A DNA stretch of 64,000 nt from Winogradskyella sp. PC-19 (GCF_002163855.1 NZ_CP019332.1:655107-719106); one strand, 5' to 3'. Shown: positions 35,585 through 45,591, counted from the stretch's first letter. Numbers and translations: made by a program. The notes: generated by a model from the letters alone, not told the origin.

Positions 35585-35629
35585 TTTGTCTTTTAAAGGA
35601 GTTTAGCTGAAACTTTTAAAACAAATAGT

Positions 35630-36289
35630 ATGAAACGTAAACTTATATTACTCACTTTAGGTGTTTTATTATTTAGCTCTTGCATTGTAAAATCTATTCA
35701 GCCATTTTATACAACCAACACCATAAAACAGCACAATGCTTTTGTTGGTAATTGGACAGATAATAAAAGCGGCGAATGGGAAATTGTTTCTTTTAAAGAA
35801 GAATGGGAAAAAGAAAACCAAGACCAAACAAAATTACTAAAAGAAGACAAAGAAGCTTATGAGCGCTACAAAAACAGCTATTACATAAAACAAACAAGAA
35901 AAGAAAATGAGGCGCTTTTTTTAGCGATGCCTTTTATGGTTGACAACCACCTGTTTCTAGATTTCTCACCGTTTGAATACGACAGTAATGATTTAAACAG
36001 ACTAGCTGGACAACACTTACTAAAAACACATTCTGCTGCTTATGCAAAAGTAGAAAGTGATAATACAGTCACTTTAAGATGGCTTAACGAAAAAGTAATG
36101 CGTCAACTATTGGACAATGATAAAGTGCGATTAAAGCACGAAAAAACAGGTGTTGATGATGATTTAATTCTTACTGCTAATAGCGAACAACTGCACAATT
36201 TTCTCAAGAAGTTTATGAGTGCAGATATTGAAGACAAATGGGATATCGATGTGGTTTATAAACTAACACCAAGCAATGCAAAACCTTAA
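35630..36289 (+). CDS. Lipoprotein of unknown function, first gene of the LytS/LytTR operon
   Basis: 219 residues with lipoprotein signal peptide LLFSSC (Cys18). Mature protein charged and mixed alpha/beta, with FVGNWTDNKSGEWEIVSF near the start, which is typical of lipocalin-like 'amount of product' domains in Bacteroidota lipoproteins, and FLAMPFMVDNHLFLDF in the middle. No recognised family. Its 3' end overlaps the sensor kinase gene by 14 bp, suggesting that it could be a sensory accessory of that kinase, by analogy with other extracytoplasmic lipoprotein/kinase pairs; this is inference. Confidence 0.72.
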   Translation: MKRKLILLTLGVLLFSSCIVKSIQPFYTTNTIKQHNAFVGNWTDNKSGEWEIVSFKEEWEKENQDQTKLLKEDKEAYERYKNSYYIKQTRKENEALFLAMPFMVDNHLFLDFSPFEYDSNDLNRLAGQHLLKTHSAAYAKVESDNTVTLRWLNEKVMRQLLDNDKVRLKHEKTGVDDDLILTANSEQLHNFLKKFMSADIEDKWDIDVVYKLTPSNAKP

Positions 36290-37340
36290 CATAAATACGT
36301 TTTTAAAACAAACTAATTACCACAGACCACTATTATTTAATGGCGTTCTGTGGTCTTTAGCTTTTGTGATTCTACTTTTTATTTTCTCAAAAGGACAGAA
36401 CCCAATAACAGCAGATTATATTTATACTGTAGCATTTTTATTAGTCATCGCAGTACCAGTATGTGTTAACTTTTATGTCCTTATTCCAAGATTCTTAAAG
36501 AAAGAACGATATCTAATTTATATCCTATTATTTTTAATCAATGTATTAGTATTTGCATTTACCAATAGCTATTTTTTTAATAACCTATTAGATACGCTAT
36601 TTCCAAACTACTTTTTTGTTTCATATTTGTCTAATCTTAATATATACTTGACCTATAGTATTTTTTTAATAGCGACAACCCTCTTGAAATTAGCTGAAGA
36701 TTGGTTCTATTTTAATACCAATCTCAACAAAACACTAAGACTTCAAAATCAACAAATACAAACACAGCTTTCAGCATTACGTGCACAGATAAATCCGCAT
36801 TTTTTATTCAATTCACTGAATGTAATTTACGCTATGGCATTAGAGAAAAAAGAAAACATTACTACCGCAATTGTAGAGTTGTCAGACGTTTTGCGTTATG
36901 TGATTTATGATTCAAATACAGAGCGTGTTTCTCTTAAAGACGAAATCAAACTCCTAAAAAATTATATATCGTTTCAGAAATATCGTGGTCATGCGTCAAA
37001 TGAGGTAGAATTAGACATTCAAATTGTGGATGAAAACTTCAAAATATATCCTATGTTACTATTACCATTATTAGAAAATAGTTACAAGTATGGATTTTCC
37101 GGAAATGAAACATCAGACACTATTCAAATTCATTTGAAACAAGAGGCTTCAAATTTCAGTTTTAAAATAAAAAATAAAAATTGTAAAATATCAAATAACA
37201 TGGCCGACGACTATTCTGGTGTTGGTTTAGAAAACTTACGTAATAATCTTAATTTAGTGTATCCGAATCAGCATAAATTTATCAAAGAAGAAACCAAAGA
37301 AAGCTTTACGGTTACCATAGAAATTACAGATGAACAATAG
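36276..37340 (+). CDS. LytS/YehU-type sensor histidine kinase
   Basis: 354 residues. Four hydrophobic segments fill residues about 22-145 (LWSLAFVILLFIF, ILLFLINVLVFAF and others), then a coiled coil (about 150-168) and the His_kinase domain with ALRAQINPHFLFNSLN, phospho-acceptor His about 175. The ATPase part has LPLLENSYKYGFS (N box) and GVGLENLRNNLNLVY (G box). It lacks a separate PAS domain. Overlaps the response regulator gene by 11 bp, so they are a cognate pair. The signal is presumably sensed in the membrane. Confidence 0.92.
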   Translation: MQNLNINTFLKQTNYHRPLLFNGVLWSLAFVILLFIFSKGQNPITADYIYTVAFLLVIAVPVCVNFYVLIPRFLKKERYLIYILLFLINVLVFAFTNSYFFNNLLDTLFPNYFFVSYLSNLNIYLTYSIFLIATTLLKLAEDWFYFNTNLNKTLRLQNQQIQTQLSALRAQINPHFLFNSLNVIYAMALEKKENITTAIVELSDVLRYVIYDSNTERVSLKDEIKLLKNYISFQKYRGHASNEVELDIQIVDENFKIYPMLLLPLLENSYKYGFSGNETSDTIQIHLKQEASNFSFKIKNKNCKISNNMADDYSGVGLENLRNNLNLVYPNQHKFIKEETKESFTVTIEITDEQ

Positions 37341-38019
37341 CGCAACCATATCGTGTATTATTGTGGATGACGAATTATCATCTCAAAAAGTGTTACAACA
37401 TTTTATAGCAAATACTGCTGTATTGGATTTAAAACACACCTGTAATAATGCTGTAGAAGCTTTTAAATATTTGCAACTAAATCCGACTGTAGATGTAATA
37501 TTTCTAGATATAAATATGCCTCAACAATCTGGAATAGATTTTTATAAAAGTTTAGCCAAACCACCAGCAGTAATTTTTACCACTGCATATCCACAATATG
37601 CAGTGGACGGTTTTGAAGTCAATGCCACAGATTATCTCCTAAAACCTATTGCCTACGAACGCTTTTTAGTGGCTATTAATAAAGTACTTACCAATACATC
37701 TGCATCATCAGAGACCGATTTTATAATACTAAAAGAAAACAAAGCCTTACACAAAGCACGTTTTGAAGACATCTTATTTGTAGAAGCTTATGGTGATTAT
37801 GTCAAAGTACATCTTAACGATAAAACCATCACAACACACAGCACGTTTTCTGGCTTAATAGCACAATTACCAAAACATTTTATTCGCACACACAAGTCTT
37901 TTAGCGTTAATATAAATAAGTTAAGTCAGTTGTCAGGCAACCAAATAATGGTAGCTTCGCATAAGATTCCAATTGGACAAACCTACAAGACTAAAGTCCT
38001 AGAAGCACTACATTTATAA
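37330..38019 (+). CDS. LytTR-family response regulator
   Basis: 229 residues. Receiver domain at 8-118 with VDDE (acidic pocket), phospho-acceptor D60 in FLDINMPQQSG, TTAYP (Thr switch) and LLKPI (K at about 102). The C-terminal LytTR DNA-binding domain (about 130-229) has ILFVEAYGDYVKVHLNDKTI, FIRTHKSFSVNINKL and IPIGQTYK, all family signatures. LytTR proteins bind direct repeats in promoters. Cognate to the kinase just upstream; a 2-nt gap leads to the next gene. Confidence 0.94.
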   Translation: MNNSATISCIIVDDELSSQKVLQHFIANTAVLDLKHTCNNAVEAFKYLQLNPTVDVIFLDINMPQQSGIDFYKSLAKPPAVIFTTAYPQYAVDGFEVNATDYLLKPIAYERFLVAINKVLTNTSASSETDFIILKENKALHKARFEDILFVEAYGDYVKVHLNDKTITTHSTFSGLIAQLPKHFIRTHKSFSVNINKLSQLSGNQIMVASHKIPIGQTYKTKVLEALHL

Positions 38020-38020
38020 T

Positions 38021-38491
38021 ATGAAAGCAGCATCAATAGTTACTATAAAAAAGGAATTACAGCATTTACCAAAGGAAGATTTGCTACAACTGTGCTTGCG
38101 ATTAGGACGTTTTAAAAAAGAAAATAAGGAGCTTCTCACCTATCTATTGTTTCAAGCACATGACGAAGAAAGCTACATCGAAAGCATAAAAGAAACTTTA
38201 GATGAACAGTTTGCGGGTATGAATACAGATAGTTATTTCTATATGAAAAAGACGATTCGTAAAATTCTAAGACAGATAAAAACTTTCAGTCGCTATAGCA
38301 TTACCAAAACTACAGAAGTAGAATTACTGATTTATTTTTGTCAGAAGTTAAATGAACTTAAACCAAATATTCACCGCAATAGGACACTAGATAATTTATA
38401 CCAAAGACAAGTAGTAGCTATTGAGAAAAAGGTTTTGAGTTTTCATGAGGATTTACAGTATGATTATCGAATGCAATTAGAGGAATTATAA
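38021..38491 (+). CDS. Unknown helical protein co-transcribed with LytTR
   Basis: 156 residues, highly charged and mostly alpha-helical by composition, with no signal peptide or membrane segment and no motif I recognise. EDLLQLCLRLGRFKKENKEL and KKTIRKILRQIKTF are amphipathic helices, so a small helical bundle is likely. It begins 2 nt after the LytTR stop, so it is probably made with the two-component pair. Confidence 0.7.
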   Translation: MKAASIVTIKKELQHLPKEDLLQLCLRLGRFKKENKELLTYLLFQAHDEESYIESIKETLDEQFAGMNTDSYFYMKKTIRKILRQIKTFSRYSITKTTEVELLIYFCQKLNELKPNIHRNRTLDNLYQRQVVAIEKKVLSFHEDLQYDYRMQLEEL

Positions 38492-38560
38492 TTACTTTTT
38501 TTAAGAAAAATTGACTTAAAAAATCATTAATTTAGCATTTCAAATTTTGAAATTTATCTC

Positions 38561-39643
38561 ATGAAAAATACTGCATTATCTGCTACACACGAAGCCTTAG
38601 GTGCTAAAATGGTTCCTTTTGCTGGATATAATATGCCTGTACAATACGAAGGCGTAAACATAGAACACGAAACCGTTAGAAATGCTGTTGGTGTTTTTGA
38701 TGTATCACATATGGGAGAGTTTTTAATCGAAGGGCCAAATGCTCTAGATTTAATCCAAAAAGTATCTAGTAATGACGCCTCAAAATTAGAAATTGGTAAA
38801 GCACAATACAGCTGTTTACCAAATGATGATGGTGGTATTGTAGACGATTTAATCATTTACAAAATAAAAGACGAAACATACCTTTTAGTGGTAAATGCAA
38901 GTAATATTGAAAAAGACTGGAACTGGATATCTTCTAAAAACGATGTAGGAGCAGAAATGCGAGATTTAAGCGAAGACTACTCTTTACTAGCTATCCAAGG
39001 CCCAAAAGCAGTTGAAGCAATGCAATCCTTATCTTCTCATGATTTAGCTGGTATTAACTTTTACAATTTTGTAGTTGGTGATTTTGCTGGGATTGAACAT
39101 GTGATTATTTCAGCTACTGGCTACACTGGTAGTGGTGGTTTTGAGATTTATTGTAAAAACTCTGAAGTCAAGCAAGTATGGGATAAAGTATTAGAAGCTG
39201 GTGCTGATTTTGGTATTAAACCTATTGGTCTTGCAGCTAGAGATACGTTACGTCTAGAAATGGGATACTGTCTTTACGGAAACGATATAGATGATACCAC
39301 ATCACCTATCGAAGCTGGATTGAGTTGGGTTTGTAAATTCAATAAAGAATTTACTAACAGCGAAGCACTACAAGCAGAAAAAGAACGCAAACCAGAAAAC
39401 AGATTAGTCGCTTTTAAAATGGATGAACGCGGAATTCCACGTCATGGTTATGACATCGTTGACGGTTCTGGAAAAACAATTGGTCGCGTAACTTCTGGCA
39501 CAATGAGTCCAAGCTTAGGCGAAGGTATAGGTTTAGGATATGTACCTCGTGTTTTTGCTTCTGCAGACAGTAAAATTAATATTCAGGTTCGTAAAAAAGC
39601 TATTCCTGCTACTGTTGTAAAATTACCATTTTACAAAAGCTAA
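38561..39643 (+). CDS. gcvT: Aminomethyltransferase (glycine cleavage T protein)
   Basis: 360 residues starting [20 protein letters not shown], the canonical GcvT N terminus. [20 protein letters not shown] and [10 protein letters not shown] are the folate-binding core; [31 protein letters not shown] and the C-terminal [17 protein letters not shown] also fit. It transfers the aminomethyl group to tetrahydrofolate in glycine cleavage. gcvH and gcvP are not adjacent. Monocistronic or paired with the RmlD-like gene 27 nt downstream. Confidence 0.97.
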   Translation: MKNTALSATHEALGAKMVPFAGYNMPVQYEGVNIEHETVRNAVGVFDVSHMGEFLIEGPNALDLIQKVSSNDASKLEIGKAQYSCLPNDDGGIVDDLIIYKIKDETYLLVVNASNIEKDWNWISSKNDVGAEMRDLSEDYSLLAIQGPKAVEAMQSLSSHDLAGINFYNFVVGDFAGIEHVIISATGYTGSGGFEIYCKNSEVKQVWDKVLEAGADFGIKPIGLAARDTLRLEMGYCLYGNDIDDTTSPIEAGLSWVCKFNKEFTNSEALQAEKERKPENRLVAFKMDERGIPRHGYDIVDGSGKTIGRVTSGTMSPSLGEGIGLGYVPRVFASADSKINIQVRKKAIPATVVKLPFYKS

Positions 39644-39670
39644 AATGCGTATCTGAGCGTTGATAGATTA

Positions 39671-40501
39671 ATGAAGAAGACAGAACGTAAACATAAAATA
39701 CTAATTCTTGGCGTTAGTGGCTATCTAGGCAATGCCATATACACAGAGCTATGCAATTATTTTAGAACTTACGGTACGTATTTCTCTCCTAAGGCGGCTT
39801 ACGAAAAAAACAAGCAATTCTTTCACTATAATGTTGAAGAAGATGATATCTACGAAATCCTTGAAGCTACAAAACCAGACATTATAATATCAGCGTTACG
39901 AGGTAATTTTCATGCACAAACTATTGCCCATGCGCATATTGCTGAGTATGCTTTAGAACATGGTTCAAAAATTATATTTCTTTCTTCAGCTAATGCTTTT
40001 GACGCCTATAGTAAATATCCTAGCTACGAAACTGACAAAACACTAAGTCATAGCATATATGGGCATTTTAAAATTAAGATTGAAAATATGCTAATGCGAA
40101 TGCCAAAGCGTCAAATAGCAATATTAAGATTACCGATGGTTTTTGGTACCAATTGCCCAAGAATTCAGGAAATAAAACAACTCATTACAGAAAAAGAAGC
40201 AGTAGAAATTTTTCCAAATTTAATAATGAATGTGACACTCGATAAAAAAGTAACACAACAAATTCATTATATCATTAACAGAAATAAATCTGGTGTATTT
40301 CATTTAGGAAGTACCGACTTGGTGCACCATGACGAATTTATTAAAGAACTAGTGGCTAATCTCACAGAAGCCAAAGTTTCTTTAAAACAAGTGTATACAA
40401 CAAACGAAGACAGATACTTAGCAGTACTACCAAAATATAATACCTTACCAAAACACCTTCAAATTACAAGCGATAAAGTATTGGAGGAACTAATGAAGTA
40501 A
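39671..40501 (+). CDS. RmlD-like NAD(P)-dependent sugar-nucleotide reductase
   Basis: 276 residues with the Rossmann GVSGYLGNAI (G-x-x-G-xx-G, about 14-23), the SDR Ser/Tyr region (LSSANAFD) and SIYGHFKIKIE (Y-x-x-x-K). The fold and length fit dTDP-4-dehydrorhamnose reductase (RmlD) or its relatives. No rmlABC genes are adjacent, so this may not be the rhamnose enzyme itself. ATG at 39671, 27 nt after gcvT. Confidence 0.78.
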   Translation: MKKTERKHKILILGVSGYLGNAIYTELCNYFRTYGTYFSPKAAYEKNKQFFHYNVEEDDIYEILEATKPDIIISALRGNFHAQTIAHAHIAEYALEHGSKIIFLSSANAFDAYSKYPSYETDKTLSHSIYGHFKIKIENMLMRMPKRQIAILRLPMVFGTNCPRIQEIKQLITEKEAVEIFPNLIMNVTLDKKVTQQIHYIINRNKSGVFHLGSTDLVHHDEFIKELVANLTEAKVSLKQVYTTNEDRYLAVLPKYNTLPKHLQITSDKVLEELMK

Positions 40502-40557
40502 GTTTGTTATACTTGTTGAAATTAGTTAATTTTAATTCATAACATAATACAATTATT

Positions 40558-41001
40558 TTGAAAAGATGGATTTTAAATACAGTATCATTAAGCTCAATCT
40601 TTTTACTTATAATTTGTTCTTGTAAATCAAAAACTACTTCTTATCAGAATAAAATTATTATAACTAAATCTTGCGACTTAAATAATGTTATAAATGATAC
40701 AATAACTATTAGAGGAGTTTATTATAATTGTATGGAATATTCTGGATTCAAAACATTAAAAAAAGATTCTTGTCAAGAAAATTTTGATATGGATTTAAAT
40801 TTTAATCAAATTGAATTTCCTAAAGATTTACTTGAAAAAATATATAAAATAGAAGGTTGTACTGCTAATATCAACATGACTTTAAATGGAATCTTAAAAA
40901 ATAATAATGTTAATGGATATGGTCATTTAGGCTCTAACAATTCAGAAATAATCGTTTTAAATGTTTTAGAAGTTGGGAAGCTAAGATATATCAGACCTTA
41001 G
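40558..41001 (+). CDS. Small lipoprotein of unknown function
   Basis: 147 residues from TTG 40558; the only nearby ATG is out of frame. Signal peptide with FLLIICSC (lipobox, Cys about 22). The mature part is Asn- and Ile-rich with five cysteines (for example KSCDLNN, YYNCMEY and EGCTANI) and looks beta-rich. The composition is more AT-rich than the neighbours. Not recognised; it sits alone between the RmlD-like gene and the pterin dehydratase. Confidence 0.62.
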   Translation: MKRWILNTVSLSSIFLLIICSCKSKTTSYQNKIIITKSCDLNNVINDTITIRGVYYNCMEYSGFKTLKKDSCQENFDMDLNFNQIEFPKDLLEKIYKIEGCTANINMTLNGILKNNNVNGYGHLGSNNSEIIVLNVLEVGKLRYIRP

Positions 41002-41087
41002 ATTTTAATAAAATAGTAGATTGTTGTGATACTGATTGTAAATGACAAAAATAAAATAAACATAAGTTTAAATATATAATCAAAAAA

Positions 41088-41378
41088 ATGAAAAAACTAG
41101 ATAAAGACACTATAGAAGCTAAATTATTACAACTACCTGACTGGGATTATTTTGATGATGCGCTCCACTCAGAATTTGAATTCGAAAACTTTAAAGACTG
41201 TTTTAGTGCTATGAGCCGTATTGCATTTGAGTGCGAAGCTTTGGGTCATCATCCAGATTGGAGTAATGTGTATAATGTCTTAAAAATATCACTAACAACA
41301 CATGATGCAGATGGCGTTACTGAAAAAGATTTCCAATTAGCAAAAGCAATTGATTTTATTGTTGAGCCAGAAGATTAA
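41088..41378 (+). CDS. 4a-hydroxytetrahydrobiopterin dehydratase
   Basis: 96 residues, the usual PCD/DCoH length. The active-site motif is EALGHHPDWSNVYN (H54, H55, P56), followed by LKISLTTHDADGVTEKDF with the third conserved His. It regenerates quinonoid dihydrobiopterin after phenylalanine hydroxylase, or acts in molybdopterin or folate-like metabolism in bacteria lacking that enzyme. No phenylalanine hydroxylase gene is nearby. Confidence 0.93.
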   Translation: MKKLDKDTIEAKLLQLPDWDYFDDALHSEFEFENFKDCFSAMSRIAFECEALGHHPDWSNVYNVLKISLTTHDADGVTEKDFQLAKAIDFIVEPED

Positions 41379-41406
41379 ATTCATTTTTTAACCACACATA
41401 TTTTTT

Positions 41407-41414
41407 TAAATTTG
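41407..41414 (+). promoter_or_regulatory. -7 promoter element for the YebC gene
   Basis: TAAATTTG, exact TAnnTTTG, 45 nt before the ATG at 41460. No TTG at the usual spacing. Confidence 0.5.
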
Positions 41415-41459
41415 TGCAACTTCGGTTTTAATACACATAATAACCTTAAATTTTAAGAA

Positions 41460-42209
41460 ATGGGAAGAGCTTTTGAGTTTAGAAAAGCACGTAAAATGAA
41501 ACGTTGGTCTGCCATGAGTAAAGCTTTTACACGCATAGGTAAAGACATCGTAATGGCAGTAAAAGAAGGTGGACCTGACCCTGATAGTAATGCGCGTCTT
41601 AGAGCTGTAATACAAAACGCTAAGGCTGTAAATATGCCTAAAGCAAATGTAGAACGTGCTATAAAAAAAGCGAGTGAAAAAGGTCAAGGTGATTATAAAG
41701 AAGTTCTTTTTGAAGGTTATGCGCAGCACGGTATTGCTGTGCTAGTTGAGACAGCGACAGATAATAACACACGTACAGTAGCTAACGTTCGTAGTTATTT
41801 TAATAAAACAGATGGTAGTTTAGGTACATCTGGCTCAGTTGTATTTATGTTTGACCATACTTGTAATTTTAAGGTTATTGGTGAGGATTTAGATTTAGAA
41901 GAATTAGAGCTAGAACTTATAGATTATGGCGTTGAAGAAATTTTTGAAGACACTGATGAAGATGCTGATGGTAACGAGCAAACAAGCATTATGATATATG
42001 CACCATTCGAAAGTTTTGGAAACATACAATCCTATTTAGAAGAAAATAGTATAGAAATTATTTCGTCAGGATTTGAGCGTATACCACAAGTAACAAAGCC
42101 ACTTACAGCAGAACAAGCAGAAGACGTAGAAAAACTATTAGAAAAACTTGAAGAAGACGATGATGTGCAAAATGTATATCACACTATGGAAGAATCTTCG
42201 GAAGCATAA
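41460..42209 (+). CDS. YebC/PmpR family transcriptional/translation regulator
   Basis: 249 residues beginning MGRAFEFRKARKMKRWSAMS; conserved blocks GGPDPDSNARLRAVIQNAKA, MPKANVERAIKKAS, EGYAQHGIAVLVE and TDNNNRT-like VETATDNNTRTVANVR follow. The C terminus is acidic. Family members are known as DNA-binding regulators or, more recently, as ribosome-associated factors that relieve stalling at proline-rich stretches; which applies here is not visible. Terminator follows. Confidence 0.95.
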   Translation: MGRAFEFRKARKMKRWSAMSKAFTRIGKDIVMAVKEGGPDPDSNARLRAVIQNAKAVNMPKANVERAIKKASEKGQGDYKEVLFEGYAQHGIAVLVETATDNNTRTVANVRSYFNKTDGSLGTSGSVVFMFDHTCNFKVIGEDLDLEELELELIDYGVEEIFEDTDEDADGNEQTSIMIYAPFESFGNIQSYLEENSIEIISSGFERIPQVTKPLTAEQAEDVEKLLEKLEEDDDVQNVYHTMEESSEA

Positions 42210-42233
42210 ATAAAATTTTATAAAATAAAATAC

Positions 42234-42263
42234 AAAAGGCTATCATTTAATGATAGCCTTTTT
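42234..42263 (+). terminator. Rho-independent terminator
   Basis: AAAA, GGCTATCA, loop TTTAA, TGATAGCC, TTTTT, 24 nt after the YebC stop. Its 8-bp stem is identical to the terminator at 45592. Confidence 0.88.
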
Positions 42264-42417
42264 CCTTTTTAAAATAATCCATTAAATTAAATAAGGGTAA
42301 CCTACATAAGTAGGATTATATACTACATTTTGTAAAAACAAAATATAATATTTTATATACGCACAAAATCTGCTTTTGGATGTTTAAACCTGAAATTCTT
42401 TTTTGTAGATTTAAATC

Positions 42418-42882
42418 ATGGATAAATTAATCGAAAAATTTTATAATGCATTTACAAATCTAGATGCAGAAACTATGGCTGATTGTTACCATCCAGATGT
42501 AGTTTTCGAAGACCCTGCTTTTGGCACTTTACAAGGTGAACGTGCTAAAAATATGTGGCGTATGCTTTGTTCATCCCAAAAAGGAAAAAACTTTATAGTT
42601 ACATTTTCAGAAATAAAAACCAATAAAAATAATGGTTCAGCAAAATGGGAAGCTATTTATAATTTCAGTAAAACTGGTAGGAAGGTACACAATAAGATTT
42701 CAGCAAAATTTGAATTTAAGGATGGACTAATTATAAGGCATAAGGATAATTTCAACCTTCATAAATGGGCAACACAAGCAATAGGTTTTAAAGGGAAACT
42801 ATTAGGGAGCACTGGTTTTTTTAGAAAAAAACTTCAAAAACAAACCAATAGTTTACTCGATAAATTTGAGGTAAAACTCTGA
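42418..42882 (+). CDS. NTF2-like/SnoaL family small protein
   Basis: 154 residues with the NTF2-like cone fold pattern: FYNAFTNLDAETMADCYHPD and VVFEDPAFGTLQG at the N terminus, where an Asp/Glu often lines the cavity, then strands KWEAIYNF and HNKISAKFEFKDGLI. These proteins include ketosteroid isomerase, SnoaL and many of unknown role; no active-site pair is clear enough to name a reaction. Stands alone, with about 200 bp of AT-rich sequence upstream in which I saw no exact promoter match. Confidence 0.78.
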   Translation: MDKLIEKFYNAFTNLDAETMADCYHPDVVFEDPAFGTLQGERAKNMWRMLCSSQKGKNFIVTFSEIKTNKNNGSAKWEAIYNFSKTGRKVHNKISAKFEFKDGLIIRHKDNFNLHKWATQAIGFKGKLLGSTGFFRKKLQKQTNSLLDKFEVKL

Positions 42883-42981
42883 CATTTAACACTCGTTAAC
42901 TTAAACAAAGACTCATATTTTATATATTGTTAACCTATTCTATCTCAGAATAGTTAATATCACTAAACCAAATTAATAATT

Positions 42982-45576
42982 ATGAAAATGACATCAATCA
43001 AAGCAGTTAAATCATTAACGCTAGCTTTACTCTTATGCGCTTTTTTAATGCCACAAAATTCTTTTGCTCAGAGAAAGAAAAAAAGAAAAAAAGACAAAAC
43101 TGAAGCTGCTGCTCCTAAACCAGCTAAGAAAAAAGAAAAAACTATCAAAGATATAACCAAAACAAGTAAAAAAATTGAAGGCCTTTTTACTATCTATGAA
43201 GACACGATTACAGGTTCGTTACAAATGGTTGTAAAGGAAAATCAAATTGGTAAAGACTACATCTATTTTAGTCAAGTATCTAATGGTAGTACTGATGCAG
43301 GTTTGTATCGCGGAAGTTACGGTGGTTCTAAAGTATTTAAAATCAATAAGCATTTTAATAAATTAGAATTTGAAGGTCAAAATACATCATTCTACTTTGA
43401 TGAAAACAATGCCATTTCGCGTTCGAAAGATGCTAATGTGACAAATGGTAAAATGGCGTCTTTAAAAATTGAAGCACATGATAAAGAAGCTGGTGAGTAT
43501 CTTATCAAGGCTGATGATGTTTTCAAAAAAGAAACACTCAGACAGCTCAAACGACCTCGTTTTCCTGGCCAATCGCCATTTGCATTTACACTAGGTAATT
43601 TAGACAAAAATAAAACTACCGTAAGAGCAATTAATAACTACGAAGACAATACAAATTTAGAGGTAGAATATGTGTATTCGAAATCATCGGCTATTAATGG
43701 TGGTTCTAACGCTATCGCTGATGGAAGAAATGTAAGTGTACAAATCTTTCATAGTTTTATTGCTATGCCAGAAAACGACTATGAAATACGTTTGGATGAT
43801 CCACGCGTTGGTTATTTTACAACACAAGTAGATGACCAAACTGCAACAAATTCTGCACCATTTAGAGATTTAGTACATCGTTGGAATCTTAAAAAGAAAG
43901 ATCCAAGTGCAGCTATCTCAGAACCAGTTAAGCCAATCACATGGTGGATGGAAAACTCTACACCAGTTGAATGGAGAGAAACTATTAAGAATGGTGTTTT
44001 AGAGTGGAATAAAGCTTTTGAAAAAGCAGGATTCAAAAACGCTATGGTCGTAAAAATGCAACCTGACGATGCTACTTGGGATGCTGGAGATATTAACTAT
44101 AACGTATTACGTTGGACATCATCTCCAAATCCTCCTTTTGGTGGTTACGGACCAAGCTTCGTAAATCCAAAAACTGGAGAAATTATGGGTTCTGACATTA
44201 TGCTGGAATATGTACACTTTACTAATAGAGTTATGTATGATAAATTATTTGAACTTTCTGCAAAGCCAAAGGCTTTTGACGCTTCAGAATATTTGAAAGA
44301 AAATAAAGTGTTTTGTTCTATGGGACATGTCATGCACGAAAATACCATGTTTGGTCAAGCCGTATTAGAAGTAGCTGGTGCAAGTGACTTAGAAATGGAG
44401 CGTATGAAGAAAGAGTCAATGAAAGCCCTAATAATGCACGAAGTAGGACACACACTTGGACTTAATCACAACATGAAGGCCAGTCAACTATTCTCTCCTG
44501 AGCAATTAGCAGATGCTAGCTTTATTGAAGGAAAGTGTCTTACGGGTTCTGTAATGGATTATGCTGGTATTAATTTAACTAACGATAGAACAAAGCAAGG
44601 ACAATATTATGATACATCTGTTGGACCTTATGATGTGTGGGCTATTCAGTTTGGATATACGCCATTTAAAACTGGTGCTGAAAAAGAAGTACTATTAAAT
44701 CAATCTACAAAACCAGAATTAATTTTTGGTAATGATGCAGACGATATGCGTGCTCCTGGAAAAGCTATTGACCCTCGTGTAATGATTGGAGATTTATCAA
44801 ATGACCAAATTGGTTATTCTATTGATAGGTTTAAACTCGTTGATGATATGATGGGTAACATTAAAAATAAGTTTGCTAAAAACGGTGAGTCTTTTCAAGA
44901 AATGCGTCGTGCTTATTATATTTTGAGTGGTCAACGCGCTACTGCTGGTAATGTTATTTCTAGATTTATTGGTGGTGTTTATGTTGATAGAGCTATGGTA
45001 GGTCAACAAGGTGCTACTAAGCCTTACACTCCTGTAAGTCTGGAAGACCAAAAAAGAGCAATGAATGCATTAAAAACATATGTGTTTGCTCCTAATGCTT
45101 TTGATGCACCTAATGACTTATATAATTACCTAGCTATGCAACGTAGAGGTTATAACTTCTTTGGTGGTCCAGAAGACCCAAAAATACATAGACAAGTACT
45201 AAACTATCAAATGGGAGTTTTGGTTCATATTCTTCATCCAAATACATTACAACGTATTACTGATAGTGAGTTATATGGTAATGAGTATAAACTTTCGACA
45301 TTTATGACAGACCTAAATAATGCTATATTCAAAGCTGATATCTATGGAAATATAAATTCGTTTAGACAAAATTTACAGTTAGAATATACTAATATGCTTA
45401 TAGATATGTTAACAGGTAAACAAAGTGGAAGATTTACAAACAATGCTAAATCAATGGTTCTTTATAATTTAAAAAATATTAGAGCCATGGCTGCGCCAAG
45501 TGGAGATGTATCTTCGAAAGCACATAAACAACACTTAAGAACACTAATTGATAATGCTTTAAAAGAAGTTAAATAA
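42982..45576 (+). CDS. Secreted zinc-dependent metalloprotease (DUF5117/DUF4953 type)
   Basis: 864 residues. Signal peptide ends about residue 29 (NSFAQ); a Lys-rich basic stretch (KKKRKKDK) follows, then a long beta-rich N-terminal domain. The metzincin motif is HEVGHTLGLNH (486-496) with Met-turn SVMDYAG about 43 residues later, so the zinc site is intact. The C-terminal part is helical. This matches the large Bacteroidota zinc-dependent metalloprotease family carrying DUF5117 and DUF4953. No T9SS C-terminal domain is present, so it is expected in the periplasm or released. Followed by an intrinsic terminator. Confidence 0.93.
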   Translation: MKMTSIKAVKSLTLALLLCAFLMPQNSFAQRKKKRKKDKTEAAAPKPAKKKEKTIKDITKTSKKIEGLFTIYEDTITGSLQMVVKENQIGKDYIYFSQVSNGSTDAGLYRGSYGGSKVFKINKHFNKLEFEGQNTSFYFDENNAISRSKDANVTNGKMASLKIEAHDKEAGEYLIKADDVFKKETLRQLKRPRFPGQSPFAFTLGNLDKNKTTVRAINNYEDNTNLEVEYVYSKSSAINGGSNAIADGRNVSVQIFHSFIAMPENDYEIRLDDPRVGYFTTQVDDQTATNSAPFRDLVHRWNLKKKDPSAAISEPVKPITWWMENSTPVEWRETIKNGVLEWNKAFEKAGFKNAMVVKMQPDDATWDAGDINYNVLRWTSSPNPPFGGYGPSFVNPKTGEIMGSDIMLEYVHFTNRVMYDKLFELSAKPKAFDASEYLKENKVFCSMGHVMHENTMFGQAVLEVAGASDLEMERMKKESMKALIMHEVGHTLGLNHNMKASQLFSPEQLADASFIEGKCLTGSVMDYAGINLTNDRTKQGQYYDTSVGPYDVWAIQFGYTPFKTGAEKEVLLNQSTKPELIFGNDADDMRAPGKAIDPRVMIGDLSNDQIGYSIDRFKLVDDMMGNIKNKFAKNGESFQEMRRAYYILSGQRATAGNVISRFIGGVYVDRAMVGQQGATKPYTPVSLEDQKRAMNALKTYVFAPNAFDAPNDLYNYLAMQRRGYNFFGGPEDPKIHRQVLNYQMGVLVHILHPNTLQRITDSELYGNEYKLSTFMTDLNNAIFKADIYGNINSFRQNLQLEYTNMLIDMLTGKQSGRFTNNAKSMVLYNLKNIRAMAAPSGDVSSKAHKQHLRTLIDNALKEVK

Positions 45577-45591
45577 GACTATCAATCATAC

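Noticed and set aside
41406-41729. Minus-strand ORF of 107 codons overlapping the YebC start
   Set aside because: Shadow of yebC with Phe/Ser-rich composition; no motif, and it covers the -7 box and start of a strongly conserved gene.
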